A DNA stretch of 37,299 bases from Pseudolactococcus raffinolactis NBRC 100932 (GTDB lineage Bacteria > Bacillota > Bacilli > Lactobacillales > Streptococcaceae), in assembly GCF_001591765.1 (NCBI RefSeq), contig NZ_BCVN01000019.1:1-37299 (forward strand), given 5' to 3'. The notes beneath the pieces were generated by a model, which did not search any database, had not been told where the DNA came from, and saw only the letters and a list, made by a program, of their open reading frames with translations. A program made the translations under genes and the position numbers. Shown here in pieces: positions 7,438 through 15,982 of this stretch (positions within the stretch are counted from its first letter, which is position 1; the number at the start of each line of letters is the position of its first letter).

Positions 7438-9659
7438 TCACACCTACCTATGATTGGCAAGTCAATACGGATGAACCGTCAGAAGACTTTGTCAAGTTAG
7501 TTAAAAAACAAAAAATAGATGCACTTTCAGCAAGATTGCTTTGGAAGCGTCAAGTTCGGACTGAAGAAGCCTTGATGACTTTTTTGAATCCATCGCTTGA
7601 AAATTTACATGATCCTTTCTTGTTTTACAGCATGAGTCGCGCTGTAGAGCGTATTCGTCAGGCGGTCGCCAATCAAGAATTGATCCTGATTTATGGTGAC
7701 TACGATGCGGATGGTATGACCAGCGCCAGTATCATGAAGACGGCCTTAGACGAAATTGGCGCGGAAAGTCTAGTTTACCTCCCTAATCGCTTTACCGATG
7801 GCTATGGTCCAAATTTAGACGTCTATAAGTACTTCATTGAAAATGAAGGTGTCGGTTTGATTATCACGGTGGACAATGGTGTTGCCGGTCATGAAGCGGT
7901 GGCTTACGCCCAAGAAAGTGGCTGTGATGTCATCATTACCGACCACCATTCATTGCCTGAGACGCTACCAGATGCCTATGCCATTATCCACCCCGAGCAT
8001 CCAGATGGACAATATCCTTTTAAGGCATTAGCAGGCTGTGGTGTTGCTTTCAAGGTCGCTTGTGCCCTTTTGGAATACATCCCATCAGAAATGCTAGATT
8101 TAGTGGCTATTGGGACGATTGCGGATATGATGGCACTCACCGATGAGAATCGCATCCTCGTCAAATTTGGCTTGGAAATTCTCAAAAATACAGAACGTGT
8201 TGGATTGGAAGCTTTGCTTAAGGTAGCAGGGATTGAATCAAGCGACATCACTGAGGAAACCATCGGCTTTCAAATTGCCCCAAGACTCAATGCCTTGGGT
8301 CGTATTGATGATCCCAATCCTGCCATTGAGTTATTGACAGGTTGGGACGAAGATGAGACCCGTCAAATCGCTGAGATGATTGACCAGAAAAATGTTGAAC
8401 GTAAAGCGATTGTGGCGGAGATGCTATTAGAAGCTGAAAGTCAGTTGGATGACAGTCCAGTTCAGTTTATTTATCAGACGGGATGGAATCCTGGTGTGCT
8501 TGGAATTGTCGCAGGACAATTGCTACAAAAAACGGGCAAACCAATCGTCATGCTATCAGAAGAAAATGGCATTTTAAAAGGCTCTGCACGGTCAATTCCA
8601 GCTTTCAATATCTTTGAAGCCTTGACGCAGCATCGGGACTTGTTGATCGCCTTTGGTGGTCATGCGCAAGCGGCAGGAATGACTTTTGAACTGGCAAAAC
8701 TACCGGAAATTAAAGCAGTTATTGCAGATTTTATTCAACAAAATAAAATTGATATGTCTAAGAAAAATAGCTTGCTTTTGGATGAAAAAATCTCATTATC
8801 AGATATGACACTTGAGACGATTAAATCCTTGTCCCAGTTAGCACCATTTGGCCAAGAAAATCCCAAACCTCTGTTTTTAGTTAGCGATTATCAAGTCGTT
8901 CAAAGTAGAGCTATGGGCCAACAAAATGCCCATCTCAAATTAAAGATTCAGCAAGATAAAACCCAGTTAGAAGCGGTTTACTTTGGTCATGGTCAGGAGA
9001 CACTTGATTTTGAACAGACAGCACCAGATCTTGCCGTAACCTTATCGGTCAATACCTGGAATGGCAATACCTCTGTTCAGTTGATGATTACGGATGCGCG
9101 GGTTGAAGGCAGCCAGCTGATTGACCTAAGAAATCAGCAGAATCAAACACAAATTCCAGAAAATGCCTTTATTTTCACAAATGAATCGGAAAATCATGCT
9201 ATAATGAGTGAGGTTCTGGTCATTGCAGAAACGCCAAAGGATGCGGAAGCCTTAGCAAGACTAGAAGAAATCGTTGCTGAACATGACTTTACAGCGATCT
9301 ATTTTCAAAATCAGATCAAAGAAACTTTTTACCTCACAGGTGGTGGTACGCGTGACCAATTTGCTAAATTTTATAAGACGATTTATCAGTACCCAGAATT
9401 TGATGTGCGCTATAAACTTAAAAATTTAGCTGATTTCTTGAAAATCCCCGACATTTTATTGGTTAAAATGGTTCAGATTTTCGAAGAGTTGGGCTTTGTA
9501 ACGATTCAAGATGGTTTGATGACCGTCAATCAAGCAGCAGCTAAACGTGAGATTTCAGAAAGTCAAATTTACCAAGCCCTACAAGTATCAGTCAAGCAAC
9601 AAGCCTTCTTTGCCTTATCGCCTGTCGCTGACATTTATCATAAATTGAAAGAGAACTAA
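7434..9659 (+). CDS. recJ: Single-stranded-DNA-specific exonuclease RecJ
   Basis: 5'-3' exonuclease acting on single-stranded DNA in recombination, mismatch repair and base excision repair. DHH-family metal motifs are visible: GDYDADG (about residues 88-94) and TDHHSLPE (about 169-176), then the DHHA1 motif GGHAQAAGM (about 406). An OB-like region and a long C-terminal extension follow, giving 741 residues, the long form usual in this group. It begins in the stop of the SDR gene and ends one base before apt. Confidence 0.95.
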   Translation: MITPTYDWQVNTDEPSEDFVKLVKKQKIDALSARLLWKRQVRTEEALMTFLNPSLENLHDPFLFYSMSRAVERIRQAVANQELILIYGDYDADGMTSASIMKTALDEIGAESLVYLPNRFTDGYGPNLDVYKYFIENEGVGLIITVDNGVAGHEAVAYAQESGCDVIITDHHSLPETLPDAYAIIHPEHPDGQYPFKALAGCGVAFKVACALLEYIPSEMLDLVAIGTIADMMALTDENRILVKFGLEILKNTERVGLEALLKVAGIESSDITEETIGFQIAPRLNALGRIDDPNPAIELLTGWDEDETRQIAEMIDQKNVERKAIVAEMLLEAESQLDDSPVQFIYQTGWNPGVLGIVAGQLLQKTGKPIVMLSEENGILKGSARSIPAFNIFEALTQHRDLLIAFGGHAQAAGMTFELAKLPEIKAVIADFIQQNKIDMSKKNSLLLDEKISLSDMTLETIKSLSQLAPFGQENPKPLFLVSDYQVVQSRAMGQQNAHLKLKIQQDKTQLEAVYFGHGQETLDFEQTAPDLAVTLSVNTWNGNTSVQLMITDARVEGSQLIDLRNQQNQTQIPENAFIFTNESENHAIMSEVLVIAETPKDAEALARLEEIVAEHDFTAIYFQNQIKETFYLTGGGTRDQFAKFYKTIYQYPEFDVRYKLKNLADFLKIPDILLVKMVQIFEELGFVTIQDGLMTVNQAAAKREISESQIYQALQVSVKQQAFFALSPVADIYHKLKEN

Positions 9660-9660
9660 A

Positions 9661-10173
9661 ATGGATTTAAAAAATTATATCGCAACAATTCCTGACTACC
9701 CTGAAAAAGGGATAGAGTTTCGTGACATCTCGCCTTTGATGGCTGATGGCAATGCTTATAGCTATGCGATTCGTGAGATCGTACAGTACGCGCAAGACAA
9801 ACAAATCGACATGATCGTCGGACCTGAAGCCCGTGGCTTTATCGTTGGCTGTCCAGTCGCCTTTGAATTAGGGATTGGGTTTGCACCAGTTAGAAAACCA
9901 GGCAAATTGCCACGTGAAGTGATTGAAGCGCAGTACGAAAAAGAGTACGGCTTTGATACCTTGACCATGCATGCAGATGCGATTAAACCAGGGCAACGTG
10001 TTCTGATCGTAGATGATTTGTTGGCAACAGGTGGTACAGTTAAAGCGACGATTGAGTTGATTGAACAATTAGGCGGTATCGTCGCAGGTTGTGCCTTCCT
10101 CATCGAGTTAGATGACCTCAATGGCCGTGATAAGATTGGTGATTATGCTTATAAAGTACTCATGCATTACTAA
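9661..10173 (+). CDS. apt: Adenine phosphoribosyltransferase
   Basis: Purine salvage enzyme making AMP from adenine and PRPP. The PRPP-binding motif [12 protein letters not shown] is at about residues 113-124. [16 protein letters not shown] near the start and VGPEARGFI are family signatures. The length of 170 is standard. It starts one base after the recJ stop, so it ends this operon. No strong terminator follows; the next 340 bases are non-coding. Confidence 0.96.
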   Translation: MDLKNYIATIPDYPEKGIEFRDISPLMADGNAYSYAIREIVQYAQDKQIDMIVGPEARGFIVGCPVAFELGIGFAPVRKPGKLPREVIEAQYEKEYGFDTLTMHADAIKPGQRVLIVDDLLATGGTVKATIELIEQLGGIVAGCAFLIELDDLNGRDKIGDYAYKVLMHY

Positions 10174-10516
10174 AATGCTTAATCTTATGGTAAAATAGTC
10201 ATATACTCAATTAACCAAAGAAAGCAAGCATTTTTGCCTATTTCCCGCCAATTTATAGTTGATATGTCTTGACGTACACCTGTACGTCATCGCCTTATCG
10301 CCTCTGGCATTGAAGTTGTCGCTTTAGCGGCTTACGGAAAAGCTATGGGCAACGTGGCTAAGCGCTTTTACCGCTTAGTTGTTGACCTAATTGGTAAAAA
10401 ATAGCTCAAAAATTTTGTTTCCTTTCTTTAGTTAAATGAGAAAAGTAAACTTGATAGCTTATCTCTGACAGGATGTCGTGAGGTAACCCTATACTTTGTT
10501 TGATGGAGATAATAAA
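10174..10516. other. Non-coding apt-rpoE gap
   Basis: No ORF with a proper start. It holds an extended -10 (TGG-TAAAAT, 10188-10196), a hairpin-rich and noticeably GC-richer block at about 10246-10395 (listed separately), and a weak -10 (TATACT, 10490-10495) before rpoE. Confidence 0.6.
10246..10395 (+). ncRNA. Putative structured RNA or repeat remnant
   Basis: Several hairpins are seen: TGACGTACA / TGTACGTCA (10270-10278, 10281-10289), CGCT/AGCG (10320-10329) and CTAAGCG / CGCTTAG (10358-10364, 10372-10378). CCAATT near the start and AATTGG near the end could close the whole. GC content is plainly higher than its flanks. One frame is open without a start codon for about 43 codons and ends at a TAG near 10403, so a gene remnant or a dispersed repeat is also possible. 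No T-run terminator follows. Confidence 0.35.
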
Positions 10517-11101
10517 TTGAAAATTAAAGCATTTGAAAATCAAGATTTGTCAGAACTTTCGATGATTGAAGTCGCACACGCGATGTTGGAAGAACAAGGC
10601 AAGGAAATGGACTTTAACGTCCTTGTCAATGAAATCCAAGACTATCTTGGCAAATCAGACAGTGAAATTCGTGATCGTCTGTCGCGCTTTTATACTGAAT
10701 TAAATACAGATGGTAGCTTTATTCCACTTGGTAACAACGTATGGGCTTTACGTTCGTGGTATGCCATTGACGAGATTGACGAAGAAGTTGTTGCTCTTGA
10801 CGAGTTGGATGATGAAGGCGACCGTCCTAAGAAAAAACGAAAAAAAGTCAACGCTTTTGCAGCAGATGGCATTGATATCGACTACAGTGATGATGATCCA
10901 GAAGATGACGATGATATCAATGATACGGATGTCACATATGACGATGAAAACCCAGATGACGAAAAAGATGAGGTCGAAGCCTTTGATGTCGAGCTTGAAG
11001 AAGTTGATATTGATGATGCCGAAGTAGATGGTATCGATGAAGATGACGACGAAGACGACGATGAAGACGAAGAAGATGACGATTTAGTCACTAAAAAATA
11101 A
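10517..11101 (+). CDS. rpoE: RNA polymerase delta subunit
   Basis: Firmicute-specific polymerase subunit that raises promoter selectivity and recycling. The N-terminal globular domain (about residues 1-95) carries [20 protein letters not shown]. After a basic patch (PKKKRKK), the C-terminal half is almost all Asp and Glu, the hallmark of the subunit. The open frame extends to a TTG at 10496, but GGAG at 10504-10507 lies about nine bases before TTG 10517, and starting there gives MKIKAFENQ, the typical beginning. Length 194. Confidence 0.93.
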   Translation: MKIKAFENQDLSELSMIEVAHAMLEEQGKEMDFNVLVNEIQDYLGKSDSEIRDRLSRFYTELNTDGSFIPLGNNVWALRSWYAIDEIDEEVVALDELDDEGDRPKKKRKKVNAFAADGIDIDYSDDDPEDDDDINDTDVTYDDENPDDEKDEVEAFDVELEEVDIDDAEVDGIDEDDDEDDDEDEEDDDLVTKK

Positions 11102-11124
11102 TGGAGAAATCCATATTTTTTATT

Positions 11125-11150
11125 AAATCCTTGATTTTCAAGGATTTTCG
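11125..11150 (+). terminator. Terminator-like hairpin after rpoE, overlapping a promoter
   Basis: AAATCCTTGA (11125-11134) pairs with TCAAGGATTT (11138-11147) across a 3-base loop, with a short T-rich tail. The hairpin shares bases with the -35 of a downstream promoter. Confidence 0.55.
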
Positions 11151-11158
11151 TGTATAAT
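11131..11158 (+). promoter_or_regulatory. Upstream promoter of mltG
   Basis: TTGATT (11131-11136), 16-base spacer, TATAAT (11153-11158). The -35 lies in the rpoE terminator hairpin. Confidence 0.5.
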
Positions 11159-11173
11159 CTAAAATGATAACGC

Positions 11174-11202
11174 TTGACACCTAAATATGATAAATCTAGA
11201 CT
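11174..11202 (+). promoter_or_regulatory. Main promoter of mltG
   Basis: TTGACA (11174-11179), 17-base spacer, TAGACT (11197-11202), about 32 bases before the start codon. Confidence 0.65.
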
Positions 11203-11234
11203 AGTGTGTCTTATGAAAGTAGAAGATTGTTAAT

Positions 11235-12878
11235 TTGGTAGAAAAAGATACAAAAAAATTTGAGCGTGAGACGTTCAAAGATAGAATTCTTCGTCAATTA
11301 GAAGAGGCCAGCCAATCTCTCGATGATGTCGCATCGGAGACAGGGTTTTCTGCGTCTAAAAATTCATCAGTCATACCTGAGATGGCAGATCATACTCGGG
11401 TTTCGGATGACTTGTCAATGACTGAGCAAGCAGATGATGCTTTATTTGGGAAAGCTGATCGTCCGCTTAAATCACGCACGTCTGCTAGTCGATCGTCGAG
11501 AGAGTGGCCTGTAGAGTCAGAGCCAACGTTTCATGATACGCCAGTAACAACTGAGCCATCTGAAGTGTTTGACACAGCTAATCACCGTCAGTCAGATTTG
11601 ACTTTTAATCAGGTGGCAGAAGACACATCAGTAGAGGATACAGCAGAAATTAAAAATATCAAGAAAGTGACGCGTCGCTCTCAGGAAAGCTATACGCGTT
11701 CAACCAAGAAAAAATCTAAAAAATTGGCTGGTAAGATTATTGCAATCGTCGTCCTTGTCCTGTTTATTGCAGGTGGGACGACTGGCTTTTTAGGCTATAA
11801 GTATATCAAGAGCGAGATTCAGCCTTACAGCCTGACTGATAAATCAACCAAAGCAATAGAAATTCCTGCAGGTGTTGCCAGCAAGGAAATTGGTCAAATT
11901 CTTGAAAAAAATCACATTATCAAGAATGCGACAGCTTTTCAATATTATACGAAATTGAAAAGTTTGACTGGCTTTAAGTCAGGCTACTATAATCTGTCAC
12001 CAAGTATGACGTTAACTACGATTGCTAAAACTTTACAAGAAGGTGGGACAGAGAAGCCTGTTGAACCCGTTTTAGGAAAAATAACGATTCCTGAAGGCTT
12101 CACCATTGACCAGATGGCGGATAAGATTTCAGATAATGTGTTGACGAAGTCAGACAAGGATAAGACGCCGTTTACCAAGGAAGAATTCTTGAAAGTTGTG
12201 ACGGATTCGACCTTTATTGAGCAAATGAAAACGACTTATCCAGAGCTTTTTGAGTCTTTACCAGCTAGTGATTCGGGTGTGAAATATCAGTTAGAGGGTT
12301 ATCTTTTCCCAGCGACTTATGAATATACGAAGAAATCTACGATGACGTCAGTTGTTGAGCAGATGATTGCGACAATGAACCAAAATCTGCAGCCTTACTA
12401 TGAAAAGATTAAAACGGGTCCTAATCCTAAGACGGTTAATGAAATATTGTCTATCGCAGCCTTGACTGAAAAAGAAGCCAATAATGATGCTGACCGACGT
12501 AATGTCGCGCAAGTTTTCTATAATCGGATGAATGTCGGTATGACACTGGGCTCAAATATTTCGATTCTGTATGCTGAAGGTAAATTAGGTCAAAAAACGA
12601 CCTTGGCTGAGGATGCGGCTGTGAATACATCTTTAGACTCGCCATTTAACCTGTATCTTCACTCAGGCTATGGTCCTGGTCCAGTGACCAACCCAAGCTT
12701 GTCGGCGATTAAGGCGGCAGTTGAGCCGACAGACAACAATGACTTGTATTTCGTAGCAGACGTGACAACCGGTAAGGTTTACTTCTCAGAAACACAAGCC
12801 GAGCATGATGCGAATGTTCAAAAATATGTCAATGACAAACTAGAAAATAAAGCATCAGATACTGAAACAGCACAATAA
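11235..12878 (+). CDS. mltG: Endolytic murein transglycosylase MltG (YceG-like)
   Basis: Membrane-bound lytic transglycosylase that cuts nascent glycan strands; essential for peripheral wall growth in streptococci. A long, Ser/Thr-rich cytoplasmic region (about 1-160) is followed by one membrane segment (about 164-190) and an extracellular YceG domain with EGYLFPATYEY. The catalytic glutamate lies in ALTEKEANND (about residue 411). Length 547, as in other Lactobacillales with the cytoplasmic extension. The start is a TTG with a weak ribosome binding site; the early KFERETFKDRIL supports a start here. It stands 92 bases before greA with no terminator between, so the two may be co-transcribed. 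Confidence 0.92.
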   Translation: MVEKDTKKFERETFKDRILRQLEEASQSLDDVASETGFSASKNSSVIPEMADHTRVSDDLSMTEQADDALFGKADRPLKSRTSASRSSREWPVESEPTFHDTPVTTEPSEVFDTANHRQSDLTFNQVAEDTSVEDTAEIKNIKKVTRRSQESYTRSTKKKSKKLAGKIIAIVVLVLFIAGGTTGFLGYKYIKSEIQPYSLTDKSTKAIEIPAGVASKEIGQILEKNHIIKNATAFQYYTKLKSLTGFKSGYYNLSPSMTLTTIAKTLQEGGTEKPVEPVLGKITIPEGFTIDQMADKISDNVLTKSDKDKTPFTKEEFLKVVTDSTFIEQMKTTYPELFESLPASDSGVKYQLEGYLFPATYEYTKKSTMTSVVEQMIATMNQNLQPYYEKIKTGPNPKTVNEILSIAALTEKEANNDADRRNVAQVFYNRMNVGMTLGSNISILYAEGKLGQKTTLAEDAAVNTSLDSPFNLYLHSGYGPGPVTNPSLSAIKAAVEPTDNNDLYFVADVTTGKVYFSETQAEHDANVQKYVNDKLENKASDTETAQ

Positions 12879-12893
12879 GACTAAATTTAAAAC

Positions 12894-12957
12894 AAGGAAA
12901 GGAGATGAGTTTCACTGATTGTGAACGTGCTTAAGCATATTCACAATCAGTGACTCA
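12894..12957 (+). promoter_or_regulatory. Long hairpin and 9-codon ORF in the greA leader
   Basis: CACTGATTGTGAA (12913-12925) pairs perfectly with TTCACAATCAGTG (12940-12952). TGAGT/ACTCA extend the stem beyond a two-base bulge, and the loop holds a palindrome TGCTTAAGCA. The only good Shine-Dalgarno, AAGGAAAGGAG (12894-12904), lies before the hairpin, about 65 bases from the greA ATG, which has none close by. An ATG at 12905 opens MSFTDCERA and stops at 12934. There is no T-run, so it is not an intrinsic terminator. Confidence 0.7.
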
Positions 12958-12969
12958 GCATCTTAGATT

Positions 12970-13452
12970 ATGGCAGATACAAAAACCTATCAAATGACCC
13001 GTGAGGGCTTTGAAGAATTAGAAGCAGAATTAGACAATCTCAAACTCGTTAAACGTGCAGAAGTTGTTGAACGGATTAAAGTCGCACGTTCTTACGGCGA
13101 CTTATCGGAAAACTCAGAGTACGAAGCAGCCAAAGATGAACAAGCCTTCGTCGAAGGTCGTATTGCAACAGTAGAGACGATGATTCGTAACGCTGAAATC
13201 GTTGACAATGCAGGTGTGAAAAGTAATGAAGTCGCACTTGGTAAAACAGTCACGTTCCTTGAAGTAGGCGAAGATGAAAAAGAAACTTATAAAATTGTTG
13301 GATCTGCCGAAGCGGACCCATTCAACGGTAAGATTTCAAACGAATCCCCAATTGCGGCAGCACTTATCGGCCGTAAAACTGGCGATACAGTTATGATTCC
13401 ATTACCAGTAGGTGAAATGGAAGTGAAAATCGTTAAAGTATCTTCTAAATAA
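12970..13452 (+). CDS. greA: Transcription elongation factor GreA
   Basis: Stimulates cleavage of backtracked transcripts by RNA polymerase. The N-terminal coiled coil (about residues 5-75) has the tip motif [17 protein letters not shown] with the acidic residues that enter the polymerase channel. A C-terminal FKBP-like domain follows ([26 protein letters not shown]). The length of 160 is standard. Translation probably depends on the odd hairpin leader listed separately, since no ribosome binding site sits next to the ATG. Confidence 0.96.
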   Translation: MADTKTYQMTREGFEELEAELDNLKLVKRAEVVERIKVARSYGDLSENSEYEAAKDEQAFVEGRIATVETMIRNAEIVDNAGVKSNEVALGKTVTFLEVGEDEKETYKIVGSAEADPFNGKISNESPIAAALIGRKTGDTVMIPLPVGEMEVKIVKVSSK

Positions 13453-13475
13453 TCGTTAGAAGACACCAACATTAT

Positions 13476-13507
13476 AAAGCCATCCGGATTAGCGGATGGC
13501 TTTATTG
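13476..13507 (+). terminator. Intrinsic terminator after greA
   Basis: AAAGCCATCCG (13476-13486) pairs with CGGATGGCTTT (13493-13503) across a 6-base loop, then T-rich. It could also stop the converging minus-strand operon. Confidence 0.85.
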
Positions 13508-13540
13508 TTTCGCTTACATGTTCTGACATTAATCCAATTG

Positions 13541-13903
13541 CTATAAGATAATGCCTTTACTTGCTAAATTTTCCAAACACTCATTTAAATAGGTTTGATT
13601 GTGCTCAGGATAAATCGGGCTTGTCTGAGGACAAGGTGCGAGCTCCTCGTATTTGGCGCAATGCAAGCCACGATAACTTGGTTCTAACCAGTTTTCATCA
13701 GGGTGATAGCCACGTGCTATCATTTCACCCATGACTAGGAGATGATACTGGTAGAGTTTGTAGGGGGAGTAGTTAAAGACATAGTTGACTGTGGCGTGTT
13801 TCTTACCCCAACCCTTGCCCCTTAGTGCTGCCGTTTCTCGGTGTTGTCCTAATAGTTGTTGCCGTGGTAACTGGTTTAGCAACTTTTCATGCCAAAGTCT
13901 CAT
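13541..13903 (-). CDS. Pyrimidine-dimer DNA glycosylase family protein
   Basis: A 120-residue protein whose whole length fits the Pyr_excise-type family (TIGR02328 group): MRLWHEKLLNQLPRQQLLGQHRE at the start, then GKGWGKKHATVNYVF, YQYHLLVMGEMIARGYHP, and PIYPEHN followed by YLNECLENL. The family is named for relatedness to T4 endonuclease V, which excises UV-induced dimers; activity of this short cellular branch is inferred. The frame extends nine codons further, but AGGAG lies ten bases before this ATG and the conserved MRLWHE begins here. It is last in the minus-strand damage operon and overlaps the DUF1722 gene by 17 bases. Confidence 0.8.
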   Translation of the reverse strand: MRLWHEKLLNQLPRQQLLGQHRETAALRGKGWGKKHATVNYVFNYSPYKLYQYHLLVMGEMIARGYHPDENWLEPSYRGLHCAKYEELAPCPQTSPIYPEHNQTYLNECLENLASKGIIL

Positions 13904-14288
13904 TTTTTTCTTGCTCCTCTTGAATTTCACGGATCAATCGTGAGTGCATTAAATAAGTCACCTGATATTTTAAGGTCAGATTTTTTAAAAAAGATCCGAG
14001 TTGATCATTATCAACCTCTAATACTGCTAAGCGCCGTAGGTAGTCATTCTTTTCTTCAGGCGTCGCTATTTTCTTGAAATAACCCCAGACGTGTTCGTAG
14101 GCTGTTGTTAGCGTTTTGCGCGTTGGAACTTGTAAGGCAGCCTCTTGTAGCAAATTTTCAAATGTGACTGCTGTTTCGTCTGACCAGTCATTATTTTTAG
14201 CCAGTACTCTGATTTGATTATAAAGCTGCTGTGAATGGGCCATGACCCAATATTTGTGTTCGGCCCATTTGACTTGCCAAGCTGTCAT
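13887..14288 (-). CDS. YbgA-like DUF1722 protein
   Basis: A 133-residue protein with the DUF1722 pattern: an N-terminal WAEHKYWVMAHSQQLYNQI, a helical middle (TLTTAYEHVWGYFKK), then EEKNDYLRRLAVLE and a C-terminal segment ending in YLMHSRLIREIQEEQEK. Its E. coli relative YbgA lies next to photolyase phrB, and DUF1722 is often fused to or beside UV-repair genes; its biochemical role is unknown. A ribosome binding site GGAGG stands just before the ATG. It follows the YolD-like gene by 35 bases and overlaps the next gene, so it belongs to the hdiR-umuC operon. The genes around it suggest a role in damage repair. Confidence 0.78.
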   Translation of the reverse strand: MTAWQVKWAEHKYWVMAHSQQLYNQIRVLAKNNDWSDETAVTFENLLQEAALQVPTRKTLTTAYEHVWGYFKKIATPEEKNDYLRRLAVLEVDNDQLGSFLKNLTLKYQVTYLMHSRLIREIQEEQEKNETLA

Positions 14289-14323
14289 TGTTTATCCTCC
14301 ATGTGATGTTGTTGCCTATCTAT

Positions 14324-14494
14324 TTAGACCAACTGCCCAATGGCCTGATAAGCATAGTAAGTCTGTGGTGCCTGATCTTTTTTAATCTCACTCGTATGTT
14401 CGGACAAGAAAAATCCCTGCCACTTCATCATACCACGGTCTTGATACAGTCTGATTTCCTCAAATTGGCTATAATGTCGATCTACTTTTGTCAT
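14324..14494 (-). CDS. YolD-like small protein, likely polymerase partner
   Basis: A 56-residue gene found by reading the gap after the polymerase gene. It begins MTKVDRHYSQFEE, contains YQDRGMMKWQGFFLSEHT and ends YAYQAIGQLV. The DRGMMKWQ core is the YolD-family hallmark. Bacillus yolD/yqjX genes sit beside Y-family polymerases (uvrX/yqjW) and are thought to be their small, UmuD-like partners. The ATG overlaps the polymerase stop (ATGA at 14491-14494), a sign of tight coupling. The link to polymerase function is family knowledge plus context; no enzymatic motif is seen. Confidence 0.78.
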   Translation of the reverse strand: MTKVDRHYSQFEEIRLYQDRGMMKWQGFFLSEHTSEIKKDQAPQTYYAYQAIGQLV

Positions 14495-15936
14495 GATAAA
14501 CCGTCTAAACCTCCTGCTGAATGACCACCAACGAGCTTACTACGTGCAATGACGCGCGAACCGTTAGCTAAACTATTAGCTTTTTGAACTGATAAAAAGC
14601 CGTGTTTTTCTCTAATTACATCGATAACATCTTGAACCGTCTCTTGTTTTTGTGTGACTTGAGCATCATCAAACAAGGAAATCAGCTCAAAATCATCGTC
14701 ACATAGCCTGCCGTAGGAAACCCCAATTCGTCTGACTGCACCAGACGCATATTTATCCCGAAAAAGGCGTAAAATTGCTTGTGTTAGTTTTTGCGTCGAA
14801 TGTGTTGGTTCAATTGACATTTGAGCGTGAATGGACGGTTTGTTTTCAGAAAAGCCGTAACCCACATAGAGTGAGATCAGTTGTGTTTTTTTCTTAGACC
14901 TGCGTGTACGGATTGCCACCTGTTCAGCCAACTCCGAAATCACTAGCTCGATCTCTCTTTGGGAGGTGTAATCTCGAGGTAAGGTTTGAGAGTTGCCGAT
15001 TGATTTACTTTTGGCATCGTATTTTTCTGAAACGTTGGATTCATCAATGCCATTAGCATGGCAAAATAGTTGCACACCCAGAATACCGAATTCTTTTTTT
15101 AAAACAGTAGGATGCGTATGCGCTAACTCGTAGATAGAGTTGACACCGATATGTCGTAAGCGTTTGGCGGTTCGCCTGCTAATGCCCCAAAAATCGGTTA
15201 AGTCTGGGATTTGCCAAACGGTATCTGCAATTGTTTCGTAAGTCCATAAAGCTCGCATATTTGACGTGTGCTTGGCGGCATTATCTAGCGCTAGTTTGGC
15301 TAGTAAGGGATTGCCGATACTCATCCCAACTGTTGCATAAAGTCCAGTTTGTTGATAGATAGCAACTTGGATGTCATGACTGACGGCATCCAGTTTCTGG
15401 GCGGGTGTAAGACTTTGATCTGGGTAAAAATAATTTAGCGATTCAGTCAAATCAACAAAGCCTTCATCTATAGAATACCAACAAATCTCATCAATAGCTG
15501 CAAAATCTTGGATGATGTGTTGAATTTCCATGTTTTTATCAATATAGGCTGACATCCTAGGGGGTGTCATAATCGTCCGTTTGGCCCAGGATTCAATGAA
15601 AGCCACATGTGATGGCGAGGGTTCTGGCGCGCGATTGAGCCAGTCTCTTGTGACGGTTCGGTAGTAATTTTGGTAGTTAAACTTGTGCGTGGTGGTATAA
15701 AAAGGTAAATCACGACTTCGCCCGACATTAGACTTGCCAAACACTTGCTTAAAAGTAGGGGAACTTGCTAAAATCAACCCGCCTGAATTATCTGCTTGAC
15801 TCATGACACATAGTGAGGTCGTCAAAGGATTCAGTCCACGTTCGACACATTCGACACTGGCATAAAAAGATTTCATGTCAATGAAAGCAATCGCTCGGTG
15901 CTGTTCTTTGGTGTAATCGAAATCTGGTGTAATCAT
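14491..15936 (-). CDS. umuC: Y-family DNA polymerase (UmuC/UvrX-like)
   Basis: Error-prone translesion polymerase of 481 residues. The first catalytic aspartate, Asp20, lies in IAFIDMKSFYASVEC. The acidic pair Asp157-Glu158 lies in YSIDEGFVDLT. A helix-hairpin-helix thumb (DFWGISRRTAKRLRHIGV) and little-finger region follow. This is the long Gram-positive UvrX-type form without the UmuD-dependent cysteine layout of E. coli. The ribosome binding site AGAAAGGA is just upstream. It follows hdiR by 46 bases on the same strand, as hdiR and umuC do in L. lactis, so the repressor very likely controls it. Confidence 0.92.
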   Translation of the reverse strand: MITPDFDYTKEQHRAIAFIDMKSFYASVECVERGLNPLTTSLCVMSQADNSGGLILASSPTFKQVFGKSNVGRSRDLPFYTTTHKFNYQNYYRTVTRDWLNRAPEPSPSHVAFIESWAKRTIMTPPRMSAYIDKNMEIQHIIQDFAAIDEICWYSIDEGFVDLTESLNYFYPDQSLTPAQKLDAVSHDIQVAIYQQTGLYATVGMSIGNPLLAKLALDNAAKHTSNMRALWTYETIADTVWQIPDLTDFWGISRRTAKRLRHIGVNSIYELAHTHPTVLKKEFGILGVQLFCHANGIDESNVSEKYDAKSKSIGNSQTLPRDYTSQREIELVISELAEQVAIRTRRSKKKTQLISLYVGYGFSENKPSIHAQMSIEPTHSTQKLTQAILRLFRDKYASGAVRRIGVSYGRLCDDDFELISLFDDAQVTQKQETVQDVIDVIREKHGFLSVQKANSLANGSRVIARSKLVGGHSAGGLDGLS

Positions 15937-15982
15937 CAGTGTCCTTTCTAATATTGTATTGTACGCCCTCGATATCTGTGGC

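Noticed and set aside
9762-10121. 119-codon antisense frame within apt
   Set aside because: Shadow frame; apt is intact and no start signals are present.
10882-11091. Serine-rich antisense frame within rpoE
   Set aside because: It is the complement of the Asp/Glu repeat codons of the delta subunit tail; no start signals.
11213-11233. Six-codon ORF (MKVEDC) just before the mltG TTG
   Set aside because: No Shine-Dalgarno sequence, and too short to judge; chance is likely.
13889-14524. Plus-strand frames over the damage operon
   Set aside because: They oppose recognisable minus-strand genes (DUF1722, YolD-like) and lack ribosome binding sites.
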